Source: Candidatus Thalassarchaeum sp. (GTDB lineage Archaea > Thermoplasmatota > Poseidoniia > Poseidoniales > Thalassarchaeaceae). Taken from it: a stretch of DNA of 41,911 nucleotides. Each line of letters starts with the position of its first letter. Positions within the stretch are counted from its first letter, which is position 1. A program made the translations under genes and the position numbers. The notes under the pieces are model-generated. The model was given only the letters and a program-made list of their open reading frames with translations. It was not told where the DNA came from and did no database searches. This document shows, in pieces, positions 27,222 to 34,775 of the stretch. The DNA is taken from NCBI GenBank assembly GCA_022451235.1, contig JAKUOA010000011.1, positions 1 to 41,911 on the forward strand, read 5' to 3'.

Positions 27222-27791
27222 TTAATCAGGAACAAAACCAGATTCTTCCAACAATAATCTGGTTTGAATTTCGCCATCAATTATTAAGCGATGATTCCTA
27301 AATCCTTCTTGTCTCAATAACCAGACTTGTCTTACACCGGATAACTGAGAGCCCCTACTCTTCCATTTATCGCCATCTCCTGATGGCGATTCATATGCCT
27401 TAGATGTAAGAATTAGTCTTGTATTTCCGGCTGAAGAAATTAAACCTCTAACCGCTTGTAAATCGTTTGCTGGCGCCCGACCAGAAGAGGGGCACCAATC
27501 ATCTATTACTAACAAATCAGTATCAGTTAATCTATTGATTAGGGGTTTCAAAGCAGTGGCCCGAGCAAGCAAATTATTGCCAAATTCTAGAATAAATAAT
27601 CTCTCTAATTGAGTTTCATTCAGTTCTGCTAATATCGCTTGAGCTCTTTCAGAGTTGAGAGGGCTGCGTCCTAACCAGACTACTCTAGAATTGGATTGTA
27701 AAACCGTGGCGGTGAGACTTAGGCATAGGCTAGTCCCGCCTATTCCCTCTTCAACAGAAAGATGAACTGGTCCTGATTCGAGGTCAAGCAT
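27222..27791 (-). CDS. RecA/KaiC-fold-like protein with degenerate P-loop
   Basis: The 189-residue protein has the strand order of a RecA-fold ATPase. An N-terminal P-loop position reads VEEGIGGTSLCLSL, then come a strand RVVWLGR, a Walker B-like LLVIDDWCP, a strand TRLILTSKAY, and a C-terminal RadB-like hairpin VWLLRQEGFRNHRLIIDGE. The Lys of Walker A (GxGKT/S) is missing, so ATP hydrolysis is doubtful. Candidates are a divergent RadB/KaiC relative or a Cren-type recombinase paralogue; the exact family is not certain. It lies 36 bases downstream of purB on the same strand. Confidence 0.6.
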   Translation of the reverse strand: MLDLESGPVHLSVEEGIGGTSLCLSLTATVLQSNSRVVWLGRSPLNSERAQAILAELNETQLERLFILEFGNNLLARATALKPLINRLTDTDLLVIDDWCPSSGRAPANDLQAVRGLISSAGNTRLILTSKAYESPSGDGDKWKSRGSQLSGVRQVWLLRQEGFRNHRLIIDGEIQTRLLLEESGFVPD

Positions 27792-27827
27792 TATGGTAAT
27801 TGCAAAACTCAGGGTGGATGAGCATTA

Positions 27828-29180
27828 CTATTGGTTAACCATGGCCCTTGCTAGCTCGATTGACTCATCTACAATATCGCCACTTACTCCAAGGTGACTC
27901 GAGGGTTCGAATAGTTCGTCTAATTTTTCTGGAGAAAACGCACTAGTAATTGTATCGTTTTCTCCGCAAATCTCCCTAAGATGGCGATTTTCAGCGACAG
28001 CTACCATTGAGGTGGCTCGTAGAATTTCGTGTGCTTGATCTCTATGGATTCCTTCGTCTACCAATGCTAGCATAATTTTCTCAGCCATAACTAATCCATT
28101 TTGAGATTCGATATTACCCAACATTCTTTCTTCGTCAACTACGCATTTACCCATTACTCTGTCTGATTTGGCTAAAATATCGTCTAACAATATCATTGCG
28201 TGCGACAGAGTAAAACGCTCACTTGAAGAATTAGCTAGATCTCTCTCGTGCCACAATAAAGCATTCTCATACGAAGGGATAATCATAGCACGAACGATAC
28301 GGGCTAATCCCGAAGCATTCTCGGCTGTAATAGGGTTCCTTTTGTGTGCCATTGTGGAAGAACCTACTTGCTTCTCCACGTCGAACCATTCACCTACTTC
28401 GGCTATTTCAGATCGTTGTAGATTCCTTACTTCTTGAAGTAGCTTTTCTACCGATGCTGCAACATTTGCCATCCAACCAACCCACTCAATGTAGCGGTCT
28501 CTTCCAACAACTTGGGTTGTTGCTACAGGGACTGTTAATCCAAGATGTTCAAGAATTAGTTGCTGTAATTCCTTTGCATTCTCACCTTGTGCTGCTCCTG
28601 TTCCAACAGCTCCAAGGAATTTTCCTGTAATAGCTCGGGATTCCAATTCATCTAGTCTTATCAGATGTCTTCGAAATTCATCGACAAAAACTGCAATTTT
28701 AAGGCCGAATGTGATTGGCACCGCTGCTTGCCCATGAGTTCTACCAAGCATTACAGTGTCTCTTTCTCTTTCTGCTAAATCACATAGGGTGGTTAACAGT
28801 GTCATCAAACTCTGTCGCTGTAATCTGATTGAGTCACGAATTTGTAGAGCGACTGCGGAGTCAACAATATCATTGCTCGTAGCTCCCAGATGAATGCACC
28901 AAGCCGCTTCTCCGGCCTTTTCTGCCATAGCCTTTGTTAAGGCCATGATATCGTGCCTAGTTTCTGCTTCAATTTCATCCACTCTATCGGCAGTGACTAT
29001 ACCAGGATCGGAAATATCTGCAATCATGTCGTAATGCTCAGCAGATACTCGGCCGAGTTGGCAGTGAGCCCACACAAGGGCTCTTTCAACATCTAATTGT
29101 CTACTGTGTCGGCCTTCTCTAGACCAGATTTCCTTAGCCTCGGGTCGTCCATATCGGTAATCCAGTGGTGAGACTGACAA
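27828..29180 (-). CDS. purB: Adenylosuccinate lyase PurB
   Basis: PurB releases fumarate from SAICAR and from adenylosuccinate in purine synthesis. The 450 residues and the signature GSSTMAHKRNPITAEN identify the fumarase/aspartase superfamily member. HLGATSNDIVDSAVALQ and LGRTHGQAAVPITFGLK carry the substrate-binding and general-acid His residues. The start is TTG 29180, giving MSVSPLDYRYG, which matches the usual N-terminus; GGGG lies seven bases upstream on the coding strand. Confidence 0.97.
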   Translation of the reverse strand: MSVSPLDYRYGRPEAKEIWSREGRHSRQLDVERALVWAHCQLGRVSAEHYDMIADISDPGIVTADRVDEIEAETRHDIMALTKAMAEKAGEAAWCIHLGATSNDIVDSAVALQIRDSIRLQRQSLMTLLTTLCDLAERERDTVMLGRTHGQAAVPITFGLKIAVFVDEFRRHLIRLDELESRAITGKFLGAVGTGAAQGENAKELQQLILEHLGLTVPVATTQVVGRDRYIEWVGWMANVAASVEKLLQEVRNLQRSEIAEVGEWFDVEKQVGSSTMAHKRNPITAENASGLARIVRAMIIPSYENALLWHERDLANSSSERFTLSHAMILLDDILAKSDRVMGKCVVDEERMLGNIESQNGLVMAEKIMLALVDEGIHRDQAHEILRATSMVAVAENRHLREICGENDTITSAFSPEKLDELFEPSSHLGVSGDIVDESIELARAMVNQ

Positions 29181-29258
29181 CGTGTTCCCCGTATAGCGGC
29201 GACTTGACTACCCCCCTTGAGGCTAGCGGATGTAGTAATTCATCATTCAATCCATCAT

Positions 29259-30011
29259 TCAAGATAATTTTGCTGAATCTATAACCCAAATTCCTCGATT
29301 CCCTTTCCACTCAGGGCGGCCTAAGACATCGATTCTTTGCTCCATGTGTGGGGCGTCAACTACTATTGTCTCAAACTCACCACCCTCGCCATCCAAGTTG
29401 AATCGAAATTGGGACGAAATTATAGAAAGTGAATCTAGTGTTTTCTTATCGATTTTGACACCTAGCCATTGTTCTCCTAGGCCATCTGTAGATACTGAAA
29501 CAATACGAACATCGAAGCCATGCTCGACAAGTGATTCCATATGGCTGTCGGGCATATGGTGCCAAAGAGGGCAGTATGAAATTATATTCAACCGTTCACA
29601 CATACGTTCTATGCGCGTTTTTTGATAGTCTGAACGTAGTGCACCAACCACTAATGCATCAATTTCTAGGTTATCGGTTTTGAGGGTTAACTGCCCTGGA
29701 AAATCGATACCTTGTGTATCATTTTTTACTCTTTCAAATGCTACTTCAACATCACTTGCTCCACGGATACCATTTTCAAGATCGTCTATTTCTTCCTCCT
29801 CATTCCCTTTGGACAATATTGGTAACCAAGGCACTCCGATAGAATAAGCCTGGAGACCGGCAAGGGATGTATTTGGCAATTGGAACATCATGGAGTCATC
29901 ACTCGTTACATGCACTGTAATCATCGCTTCGACCTGCCAGCCTTGCATAATTGCCCACCAGCAAGCATAGGTCGAATCCTTTCCTCCTGATGACAGAACA
30001 GCTACTCGCAT
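29259..30011 (-). CDS. dph6: Diphthine--ammonia ligase Dph6
   Basis: Dph6 amidates diphthine to diphthamide on EF-2 using ATP and ammonium. The 250-residue protein starts with the PP-loop VAVLSSGGKDSTYACWWA. It continues with VTSDDSMMFQLPNTSLAGLQA, VGALRSDYQKTRIERMCERL and the conserved PLWH element, all typical of the archaeal MJ0570-like family. FNLDGEGGEFETIVVDAP near the C-terminus is also family-typical. Its substrate EF-2 is encoded at the right end of the window. An in-place start at ATG 30011 fits the family. Confidence 0.92.
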   Translation of the reverse strand: MRVAVLSSGGKDSTYACWWAIMQGWQVEAMITVHVTSDDSMMFQLPNTSLAGLQAYSIGVPWLPILSKGNEEEEIDDLENGIRGASDVEVAFERVKNDTQGIDFPGQLTLKTDNLEIDALVVGALRSDYQKTRIERMCERLNIISYCPLWHHMPDSHMESLVEHGFDVRIVSVSTDGLGEQWLGVKIDKKTLDSLSIISSQFRFNLDGEGGEFETIVVDAPHMEQRIDVLGRPEWKGNRGIWVIDSAKLS

Positions 30012-30142
30012 GTTCCGCCGATGAGGCTTTCATCCATCAATTACACTATTGATTCTCACAGAAATGGTATGTTTTTGCTATACGATTTTCAGCAATCATT
30101 AGACAACGTTCCGGTCAAGGTTGATAAGAGGCCGGCTTGGGA

Positions 30143-30868
30143 ATGAGCACGATAGTTATGCAGCCGAGCGGACGAGGATATGACCACGGAGTATCTACCT
30201 TCTCACCAGATGGACGATTGTATCAAGTGGAGTACGCTCGTGAATCAGTAAAAAGAGGGACAACAACTGTAGGTCTAAAGTTCCGAGATGGAGTCGTATT
30301 AATTGTAGACAAGCGAATATCTAGCAAGCTTGTGATTATTGACTCTATTGAAAAGATGTACCAAATTGACGATCATGTTGGATTCACCACCTCTGGGCTA
30401 GTCGCAGATGCCCGACAATTAGTCGACAGGGCTCGTGTGCAATGTCAAATCAATAGGATGACTTACGGAGATTCAATTCCGGTTACCACATTGGTCAAGA
30501 AAATGTGTGATTATATGCAGTCTTTCACACAATATGGTGGAGCTAGGCCTTTTGGAACCGCCCTACTAATCGCAGGAGTAGATGCCGATGGAGTGCATCT
30601 GTTTGAGACAGACCCTTCAGGTGCGTACCAATCTTATCATGCTGGTGCAATCGGCCGTGGAAGATCCACGGTAATCGACCATTTCGAATCAAATTGGAAG
30701 GGAAATATGACTCAAAATGCCGCTATCAAGATGGGATTAGAGGCACTTAGGGAGTCGATCGATGAAGATTTGAATCACGAGGCAGTTGAGATTGCCGTAG
30801 TAGATGGAAATGGTTACACTAAGATGAGTAAAGAGGATACATTAACCCATCTTGGTAAGTTAAGTTGA
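30143..30868 (+). CDS. psmA: Proteasome alpha subunit
   Basis: This subunit forms the outer rings of the 20S proteasome and gates substrate entry. It has the alpha signature RGYDHGVSTFSPDGRLYQVE and then YARESVKRG. The start is set at ATG 30143 (241 residues); an in-frame TTG at 30137 and an ATG at 30158 are alternatives. MQPSGRGYDHG resembles the usual N-terminal gate region, so 30158 is possible too. It is the first gene of the exosome superoperon. A possible TATA-like CTATACG lies about 65 bases upstream. Confidence 0.96.
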   Translation: MSTIVMQPSGRGYDHGVSTFSPDGRLYQVEYARESVKRGTTTVGLKFRDGVVLIVDKRISSKLVIIDSIEKMYQIDDHVGFTTSGLVADARQLVDRARVQCQINRMTYGDSIPVTTLVKKMCDYMQSFTQYGGARPFGTALLIAGVDADGVHLFETDPSGAYQSYHAGAIGRGRSTVIDHFESNWKGNMTQNAAIKMGLEALRESIDEDLNHEAVEIAVVDGNGYTKMSKEDTLTHLGKLS

Positions 30869-30887
30869 TTGGGAATACGTTCCCGAT
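30868..30887 (+). promoter_or_regulatory. Hairpin with UACG loop between psmA and the SBDS gene
   Basis: ATTGGGAA (30868-30875) and TTCCCGAT (30880-30887) form an 8-bp stem with one U-G wobble and a TACG loop. It begins at the last base of the psmA stop. There is no T-run downstream, so it may be a processing or stability element, or a weak terminator between the proteasome gene and the rest of the superoperon. Confidence 0.45.
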
Positions 30888-30919
30888 TGCTCTAAGGGCC
30901 TAGAAGAGGCTCACTAATC

Positions 30920-31609
30920 ATGGTAAGTCTAGATGACGCTGTCATTGCGCGCCTCGAAAAAGGTGGAAGTAGGTACGAAATTCTAGTCGATCCCGAACTC
31001 GTCTCTCAGTGGAAGGAAGACCAGAATTCTGTCGAAATGGAGGACATGTTGGCTACTGATTCAATCTGGTCCGATGTGAAGGCTGGAGATAGACCCACAT
31101 CTGATGCTTTGGAGAACATCTTTGGTAGCACAGACTTGCATACTTGTGTAGAGAAAATTCTCAAGGAAGGAAGCATACAACTCACCACTGCTCAAAGAAA
31201 GAAAATGGTAGAGGAAAAACGCAAACAGATAATCAATGCTATTGCTACTACCGCAACAGACCCCAAAACACGTGGGCCACATCCTCCTACTAGGATTGAA
31301 AATGCATTATCAGAGGCTAGATTTAGTGTCGACCCTTTCCTTTCAGTTGAGCGTCAAGTACAGGATGCAGTAGAAGCAATACGTGCCCTAATCCCGCTAC
31401 AATTCATCACTGTCAGACTAGCGTTTAGAATTCAAGGAAAAGACTACGGGGGGGTCCATCAGCTACTGAGAGATTCGGTTCAGCGAGAAGAATGGCTCTC
31501 TGATGGTTCCTGGGCATGTGTAGTGGAATGTCCCGGTGGTATGAAATCTGACCTAATTAGTCGTGTATCAAAACGTAGCTCGGGTTTAGATGTGAAAGAA
31601 TTAGATTGA
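30920..31609 (+). CDS. sdo1: SBDS-family ribosome maturation protein
   Basis: This is the archaeal homologue of the Shwachman-Bodian-Diamond protein, which helps release the anti-association factor aIF6 from the large subunit. The 229 residues match three-domain SBDS: an N-terminal FYSH-like domain with VSLDDAVIARLEKGGSRYEI and DMLATDSIWSDVKAGDRP, a middle helical domain (RPHPPTRIENAL-type PHPPTRIENALSEA), and a ferredoxin-like C-terminal domain (FITVRLAFRIQGKDYGGV). Its place between proteasome alpha and rrp4 is conserved across archaea. Confidence 0.96.
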   Translation: MVSLDDAVIARLEKGGSRYEILVDPELVSQWKEDQNSVEMEDMLATDSIWSDVKAGDRPTSDALENIFGSTDLHTCVEKILKEGSIQLTTAQRKKMVEEKRKQIINAIATTATDPKTRGPHPPTRIENALSEARFSVDPFLSVERQVQDAVEAIRALIPLQFITVRLAFRIQGKDYGGVHQLLRDSVQREEWLSDGSWACVVECPGGMKSDLISRVSKRSSGLDVKELD

Positions 31610-31622
31610 GGACATCAATCTA

Positions 31623-31637
31623 CACACCGTAGGTGTG
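31623..31637 (+). promoter_or_regulatory. Short hairpin in the SBDS-rrp4 gap
   Basis: CACACC (31623-31628) and GGTGTG (31632-31637) form a perfect 6-bp stem around GTA. It lies 13 bases after the SBDS stop and 13 before the rrp4 ATG at 31651. The loop context C-GTA-G is the same as in the longer hairpin at 40533-40553. Confidence 0.35.
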
Positions 31638-31650
31638 AGCATATACGGTT

Positions 31651-32361
31651 ATGAAGGGTGGGTCGGTCGCGCGGCTCGATAACATGAGTGGAGACAACGG
31701 CGCGGGCGGACCGCGCAGATCCCGACAAGCACCCCTGCTTGTCGCTCCTGGGGACGACCTAGGCGATTCTGGGGAGTACGAAGCCGGACATGGTGTTCTT
31801 GCCATTAACGGCCGGCTACGTGCATTGAAGCAAGGAAGAATGAATAATCGAGGCGGAACAGTCTCGATAGAGCCGCGCCGCACTTCGTATGTGCCGCGGC
31901 CTAGCGATCTAGTGATTGGCTATATTGAGGGATGTACCAGTAATATCTGGTTCGTAGATATCGGTGCGCCATTCAATGCCATTTTACCAATGAGCCTTGG
32001 TCCTTCTAAGGCTGAATTTGGTGGAATCAGAAAGGTTCTCGATATAGGTGATGCAATTCTATGTCGAGTACAAGAGGTTGAAGAAAATCATTCGAGTGTA
32101 GTTACGATGAAAGGAATGGGTCTGCGGGCAATCCGTGCAGGTACGGTCGAGGAAATCGACCCACATTTACTTGGTCGACTGATTGGTAGAGGTGGCAATA
32201 ACCTCCGCCAACTCAAGGAAGATACAGAATGTAGAGTTGTAGCCGGAGACAATGGTCGTGTTTGGTTAGATGGTGATCTAGATGGTATCCTCAATGCAAG
32301 AGATAGACTCAATGCTTTGTTAACGGAAGCAAAGATAGAAGAATTTGGAGGTGAAGTCTGA
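31651..32361 (+). CDS. rrp4: Exosome RNA-binding subunit Rrp4
   Basis: Rrp4 forms part of the cap of the archaeal exosome and feeds RNA into the Rrp41/Rrp42 ring. After a disordered Gly/Arg-rich N-terminus come the N-terminal domain (LLVAPGDDLG ... GHGVLAINGRLRALKQGR), an S1 domain (SDLVIGYIEGCTSNIWFVDI), and a KH domain with the GRLIGRGGNN loop. The longest frame has 236 residues; ATG 31684 (MSGDNGAGG) would remove 11 residues and is equally possible, as neither has a clear Shine-Dalgarno site. Its stop overlaps the rrp41 ATG by one base. Confidence 0.95.
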   Translation: MKGGSVARLDNMSGDNGAGGPRRSRQAPLLVAPGDDLGDSGEYEAGHGVLAINGRLRALKQGRMNNRGGTVSIEPRRTSYVPRPSDLVIGYIEGCTSNIWFVDIGAPFNAILPMSLGPSKAEFGGIRKVLDIGDAILCRVQEVEENHSSVVTMKGMGLRAIRAGTVEEIDPHLLGRLIGRGGNNLRQLKEDTECRVVAGDNGRVWLDGDLDGILNARDRLNALLTEAKIEEFGGEV

Positions 32362-33077
32362 TGGGAGGCTATGGAGATGTACAATGTATCGATGAAAACG
32401 GGATTCGTCTTGATGGCAGAACTAAGGATGAGGTGAGGCCAGTATCCATAGAAACCGGGGTAGTCCCGGTTGCTGACGGCTCTGCTAGAATTCGCTGGGG
32501 CCTAAATGACTGCATCGCAGCGGTTTATGGCCCTATGGAGGCACATCCAAGAAAAATTCAGAGGCAAGATAGGGCCGTATTGGACGTTAGATACAATATG
32601 GCACCCTTCTCAACAACCGATAGGATTCGACCAGGATTCAATCGACGTAGTAGAGAAATTTCCAAAGTTACTGCTGAGGCACTTGAAAGTGTAGTTTTGA
32701 CTGAGCTATATCCTAGAAGTAAGATACGTGTTGAAATCGAAATTATTTGCGCCGAAGCGGGTACAAGGTGTGCTGGAATTACAGCTGCCTCGGTCGCCTT
32801 GGCTCATGCTGGTATTCCTATGACAGACATGGTGGTCTCGGTTGCGAGTGGTAAGGTTCACGACATTGTAGTCTGTGACTTGAATAAGGAAGAAGATAAC
32901 TACGGGGAAGCTGATCTTCCCATGGGTATTCTACCCAATACAGGTGAGTTAGTATTTCTTCAGATGGATGGAGACCTATCTCCTGATCAATTCCAAGAAG
33001 CTTGGGATTACAATATGGAAGCCGCCAAAGTGATTCACGAAGAGATGGTTCGTGCCCTAAAAGGGGGTGCTGAGTGA
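32361..33077 (+). CDS. rrp41: Exosome catalytic subunit Rrp41
   Basis: Rrp41 is the phosphorolytic RNase PH-type subunit that degrades RNA 3'-5' in the exosome hexamer. At 238 residues it has normal length. It begins with RLDGRTKDEVRPVSIETGVV, has the RNA/phosphate-binding Arg pair in RPGFNRRSREISK, and keeps the acidic catalytic segment HDIVVCDLNKEEDNYGEADLP. The overlap of start and stop with rrp4 (TGATG) and with rrp42 indicates a tightly coupled trio. Confidence 0.97.
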   Translation: MGGYGDVQCIDENGIRLDGRTKDEVRPVSIETGVVPVADGSARIRWGLNDCIAAVYGPMEAHPRKIQRQDRAVLDVRYNMAPFSTTDRIRPGFNRRSREISKVTAEALESVVLTELYPRSKIRVEIEIICAEAGTRCAGITAASVALAHAGIPMTDMVVSVASGKVHDIVVCDLNKEEDNYGEADLPMGILPNTGELVFLQMDGDLSPDQFQEAWDYNMEAAKVIHEEMVRALKGGAE

Positions 33078-33868
33078 TGAGTATACCATTAGTTCCTAGT
33101 TTGTTACGCGCTCACCTAGCAGAATTAGCTGCTGAAGATAAGAGGCACGACGGTCGTGACCGATTCGAAGGTCGCGATGTGGAGCTTGAAATCAATTGCT
33201 TACCTCGAGCAGAAGGGTCCGCTAGAGTTAGGATGGGAGATACTATCGTTTTAGCAGGGGTTAAATTCCAAATTATGACTCCTTATCCGGATCGACCAAA
33301 TGAAGGTGGTTTGATGTGCAGTGCAGAAGTAAGGCCTGTTGCAGGTCGCAATTGGGAAGCCGGCCCTCCTAGTGCTGAATCCATCGAATTAGGTAGAGTT
33401 GTAGATCGTGGAATCCGCGAATCAGGATGTATCAACACAGAAGATTTGTGTATTATCCCTGGAGAAAAAGCGTGGCAAGTTATCCTCGATGTATTTGCTA
33501 TATCAGACGATGGTAATCTATTCGATGCTTTTGGGCTGGCTGCGATTGCAGCACTACGAAGTGCTACGGTTCCGGCAGAGCGATTTGAGGTTGGAGAAGA
33601 TATGCCGCTTGATGTCTCAAAGACTCCGATAATGTGTTCTTACCACAAGGTGGGCGGTCGTTTTGTATACGATGCAGACAAGAGAGAGGAATTAGGAGGA
33701 GATGAAAGAATACACATTACCCTTGGTGATGATGACCATGTTCATTCATTGCAGAAGGGTCTAAAGGGAATCTTCACGGCCGCCGAATTCGCTGATATCA
33801 TGGATGAGGCTCGCTCAAGGTGTGCTGAACTCAGAGATTTAGTAAACGAAAAATTAGAAGGTGAGTGA
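33077..33868 (+). CDS. rrp42: Exosome subunit Rrp42
   Basis: Rrp42 is the non-catalytic RNase PH-type partner of Rrp41. It shows RHDGRDRFEGRDVELEIN at the N-terminus, VRMGDTIVLAGVKFQIMTPY, and a C-terminal ITLGDDDHVHSLQKGLKGIF. The acidic catalytic cluster of Rrp41 is absent, as expected. The start is set at ATG 33077, overlapping the rrp41 stop (TGATG); the in-frame GTG three bases earlier is less likely. This gives 263 residues, the usual size. Confidence 0.96.
   Translation: MSIPLVPSLLRAHLAELAAEDKRHDGRDRFEGRDVELEINCLPRAEGSARVRMGDTIVLAGVKFQIMTPYPDRPNEGGLMCSAEVRPVAGRNWEAGPPSAESIELGRVVDRGIRESGCINTEDLCIIPGEKAWQVILDVFAISDDGNLFDAFGLAAIAALRSATVPAERFEVGEDMPLDVSKTPIMCSYHKVGGRFVYDADKREELGGDERIHITLGDDDHVHSLQKGLKGIFTAAEFADIMDEARSRCAELRDLVNEKLEGE
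33858..33863 (+). promoter_or_regulatory. Shine-Dalgarno site of eL43
   Basis: AAGGTG within AGAAGGTGAGTGAAATG lies six bases before ATG 33870. It chooses this start over the in-frame GTG at 33861. Confidence 0.6.
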
Positions 33869-33869
33869 A

Positions 33870-34235
33870 ATGGCAAAGAGAACTCAGAAACTGGGTGCTA
33901 CTGCAAAGTATGGCTCACGTTATGGTGTAAGTGTACGAAGAAGGGCAGGGGCCGCCCTCAAGAAGAAATCAAAGTTGTATACATGCCCCAAATGTCATTA
34001 CATCAAGGTGAGAAGGAAGTCTGCTGGAATTTGGCATTGTAATAAGTGCGATTACACATTTTCAGGCGGTGTTTGGGAACCATTTACTCGAGCAACAGAT
34101 GCTAACTCACGAGTAATCCGACGTGGTATGGAAGGTGCTACTGCTACCGACATGACCGTAATCGCTCAACAGGCGGCTTTGGATTATGAGCGTAAATTAG
34201 CTGGTGAAGAAAGTGTCAGCGATGAAGAAGAGTGA
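33870..34235 (+). CDS. rpl37ae: Large ribosomal subunit protein eL43 (L37Ae) with acidic tail
   Basis: eL43 is a zinc-ribbon protein of the archaeal and eukaryotic large subunit. The core begins MAKRTQKLGATAKYGSRYG and has the ribbon CPKC ... CNKC (CxxC-x14-CxxC), with the following YTFSGGVWEPFT typical of the family. From ATG 33870 the protein has 121 residues, longer than the roughly 70-95 usual. The extra length is a C-terminal helix and an acidic tail (LAGEESVSDEEE). Its 3' end overlaps the pcc1 gene by 14 bases. Confidence 0.94.
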   Translation: MAKRTQKLGATAKYGSRYGVSVRRRAGAALKKKSKLYTCPKCHYIKVRRKSAGIWHCNKCDYTFSGGVWEPFTRATDANSRVIRRGMEGATATDMTVIAQQAALDYERKLAGEESVSDEEE

Positions 34236-34440
34236 TTCACTCAAACTCACTTTGCAAATCAATAGCTCCTACGCCAGTTCGCTAGAGGCGGCCTTGTCCA
34301 CCGAAGCGGAAGTATCCAGAAGTGAAGATTGTATTACAGTGGAGGAAAGTGAGCCGGTATTTGTTGATATGCGAGCCCGGTGGAATACAGTAATGAGAGG
34401 CCTTTCTGCTGCCTACGACGCCTTGAAAGCAGTTGACTAA
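34222..34440 (+). CDS. pcc1: KEOPS complex subunit Pcc1
   Basis: Pcc1 is the small dimerising subunit of KEOPS, which makes t6A37 in ANN-decoding tRNAs. From ATG 34222 it has 72 residues; the frame extends to GTG 34204, but this would deepen the overlap with eL43. The two-strand/two-helix layout (LKLTLQINSSYASSLEAAL, then VFVDMRARWNTVMRGLSAAYD) and its position between eL43 and prefoldin beta match the conserved archaeal neighbourhood. The other KEOPS subunits are not in the window. Confidence 0.85.
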   Translation: MKKSDSLKLTLQINSSYASSLEAALSTEAEVSRSEDCITVEESEPVFVDMRARWNTVMRGLSAAYDALKAVD

Positions 34441-34459
34441 ATCAGAGGGTTGAGAAAAC

Positions 34460-34762
34460 ATGGATCAACAGCAACTACAGAGCCTAGTTCAGGAATTACA
34501 ACTTTTGCGAGGACAGATTCAATCTTTGACTAGTCAATTCAATGAAATTTCGCTTACTATTGAGGCATTGAAAGAACAATCACCTGAAAGATCCGTTTAC
34601 AGGGCACTAGGAGGTGTATTATTGGAGGTAGAAGATAGAGATTCGTTATCCAATGACCTAAAATCTTCTAAGGAGACTATTGAGGCTCACTTACAATCAC
34701 TCAGTGCTAGGGAATCGGAACTTATCGCACAGTATAATGAAGCATCTGAGTCGCCCGAATGA
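34460..34762 (+). CDS. pfdB: Prefoldin beta subunit
   Basis: Prefoldin is a hexameric chaperone that passes unfolded proteins to the thermosome. This 100-residue protein has two amphipathic coiled-coil helices (QLQSLVQELQLLRGQIQSL and the C-terminal LKSSKETIEAHLQSLSARE) joined by the beta-hairpin region SVYRALGGVLLEVEDRDSL, as in archaeal PfdB. The length is slightly below the usual 115-125. The alpha subunit is elsewhere. Confidence 0.92.
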   Translation: MDQQQLQSLVQELQLLRGQIQSLTSQFNEISLTIEALKEQSPERSVYRALGGVLLEVEDRDSLSNDLKSSKETIEAHLQSLSARESELIAQYNEASESPE

Positions 34763-34775
34763 GTGGTGAAATTCG

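Noticed and set aside
27218-27228. TGATT-T-AATCA palindrome between the small membrane protein and the RecA-like gene
   Set aside because: Only about three base pairs could form in RNA once a loop is allowed; too weak to call a terminator.
29241-29262. Direct repeat CATCATTCAA twice with a 12-base period
   Set aside because: Short and AT-rich, partly within the dph6 3' end; too little to support a regulatory site.
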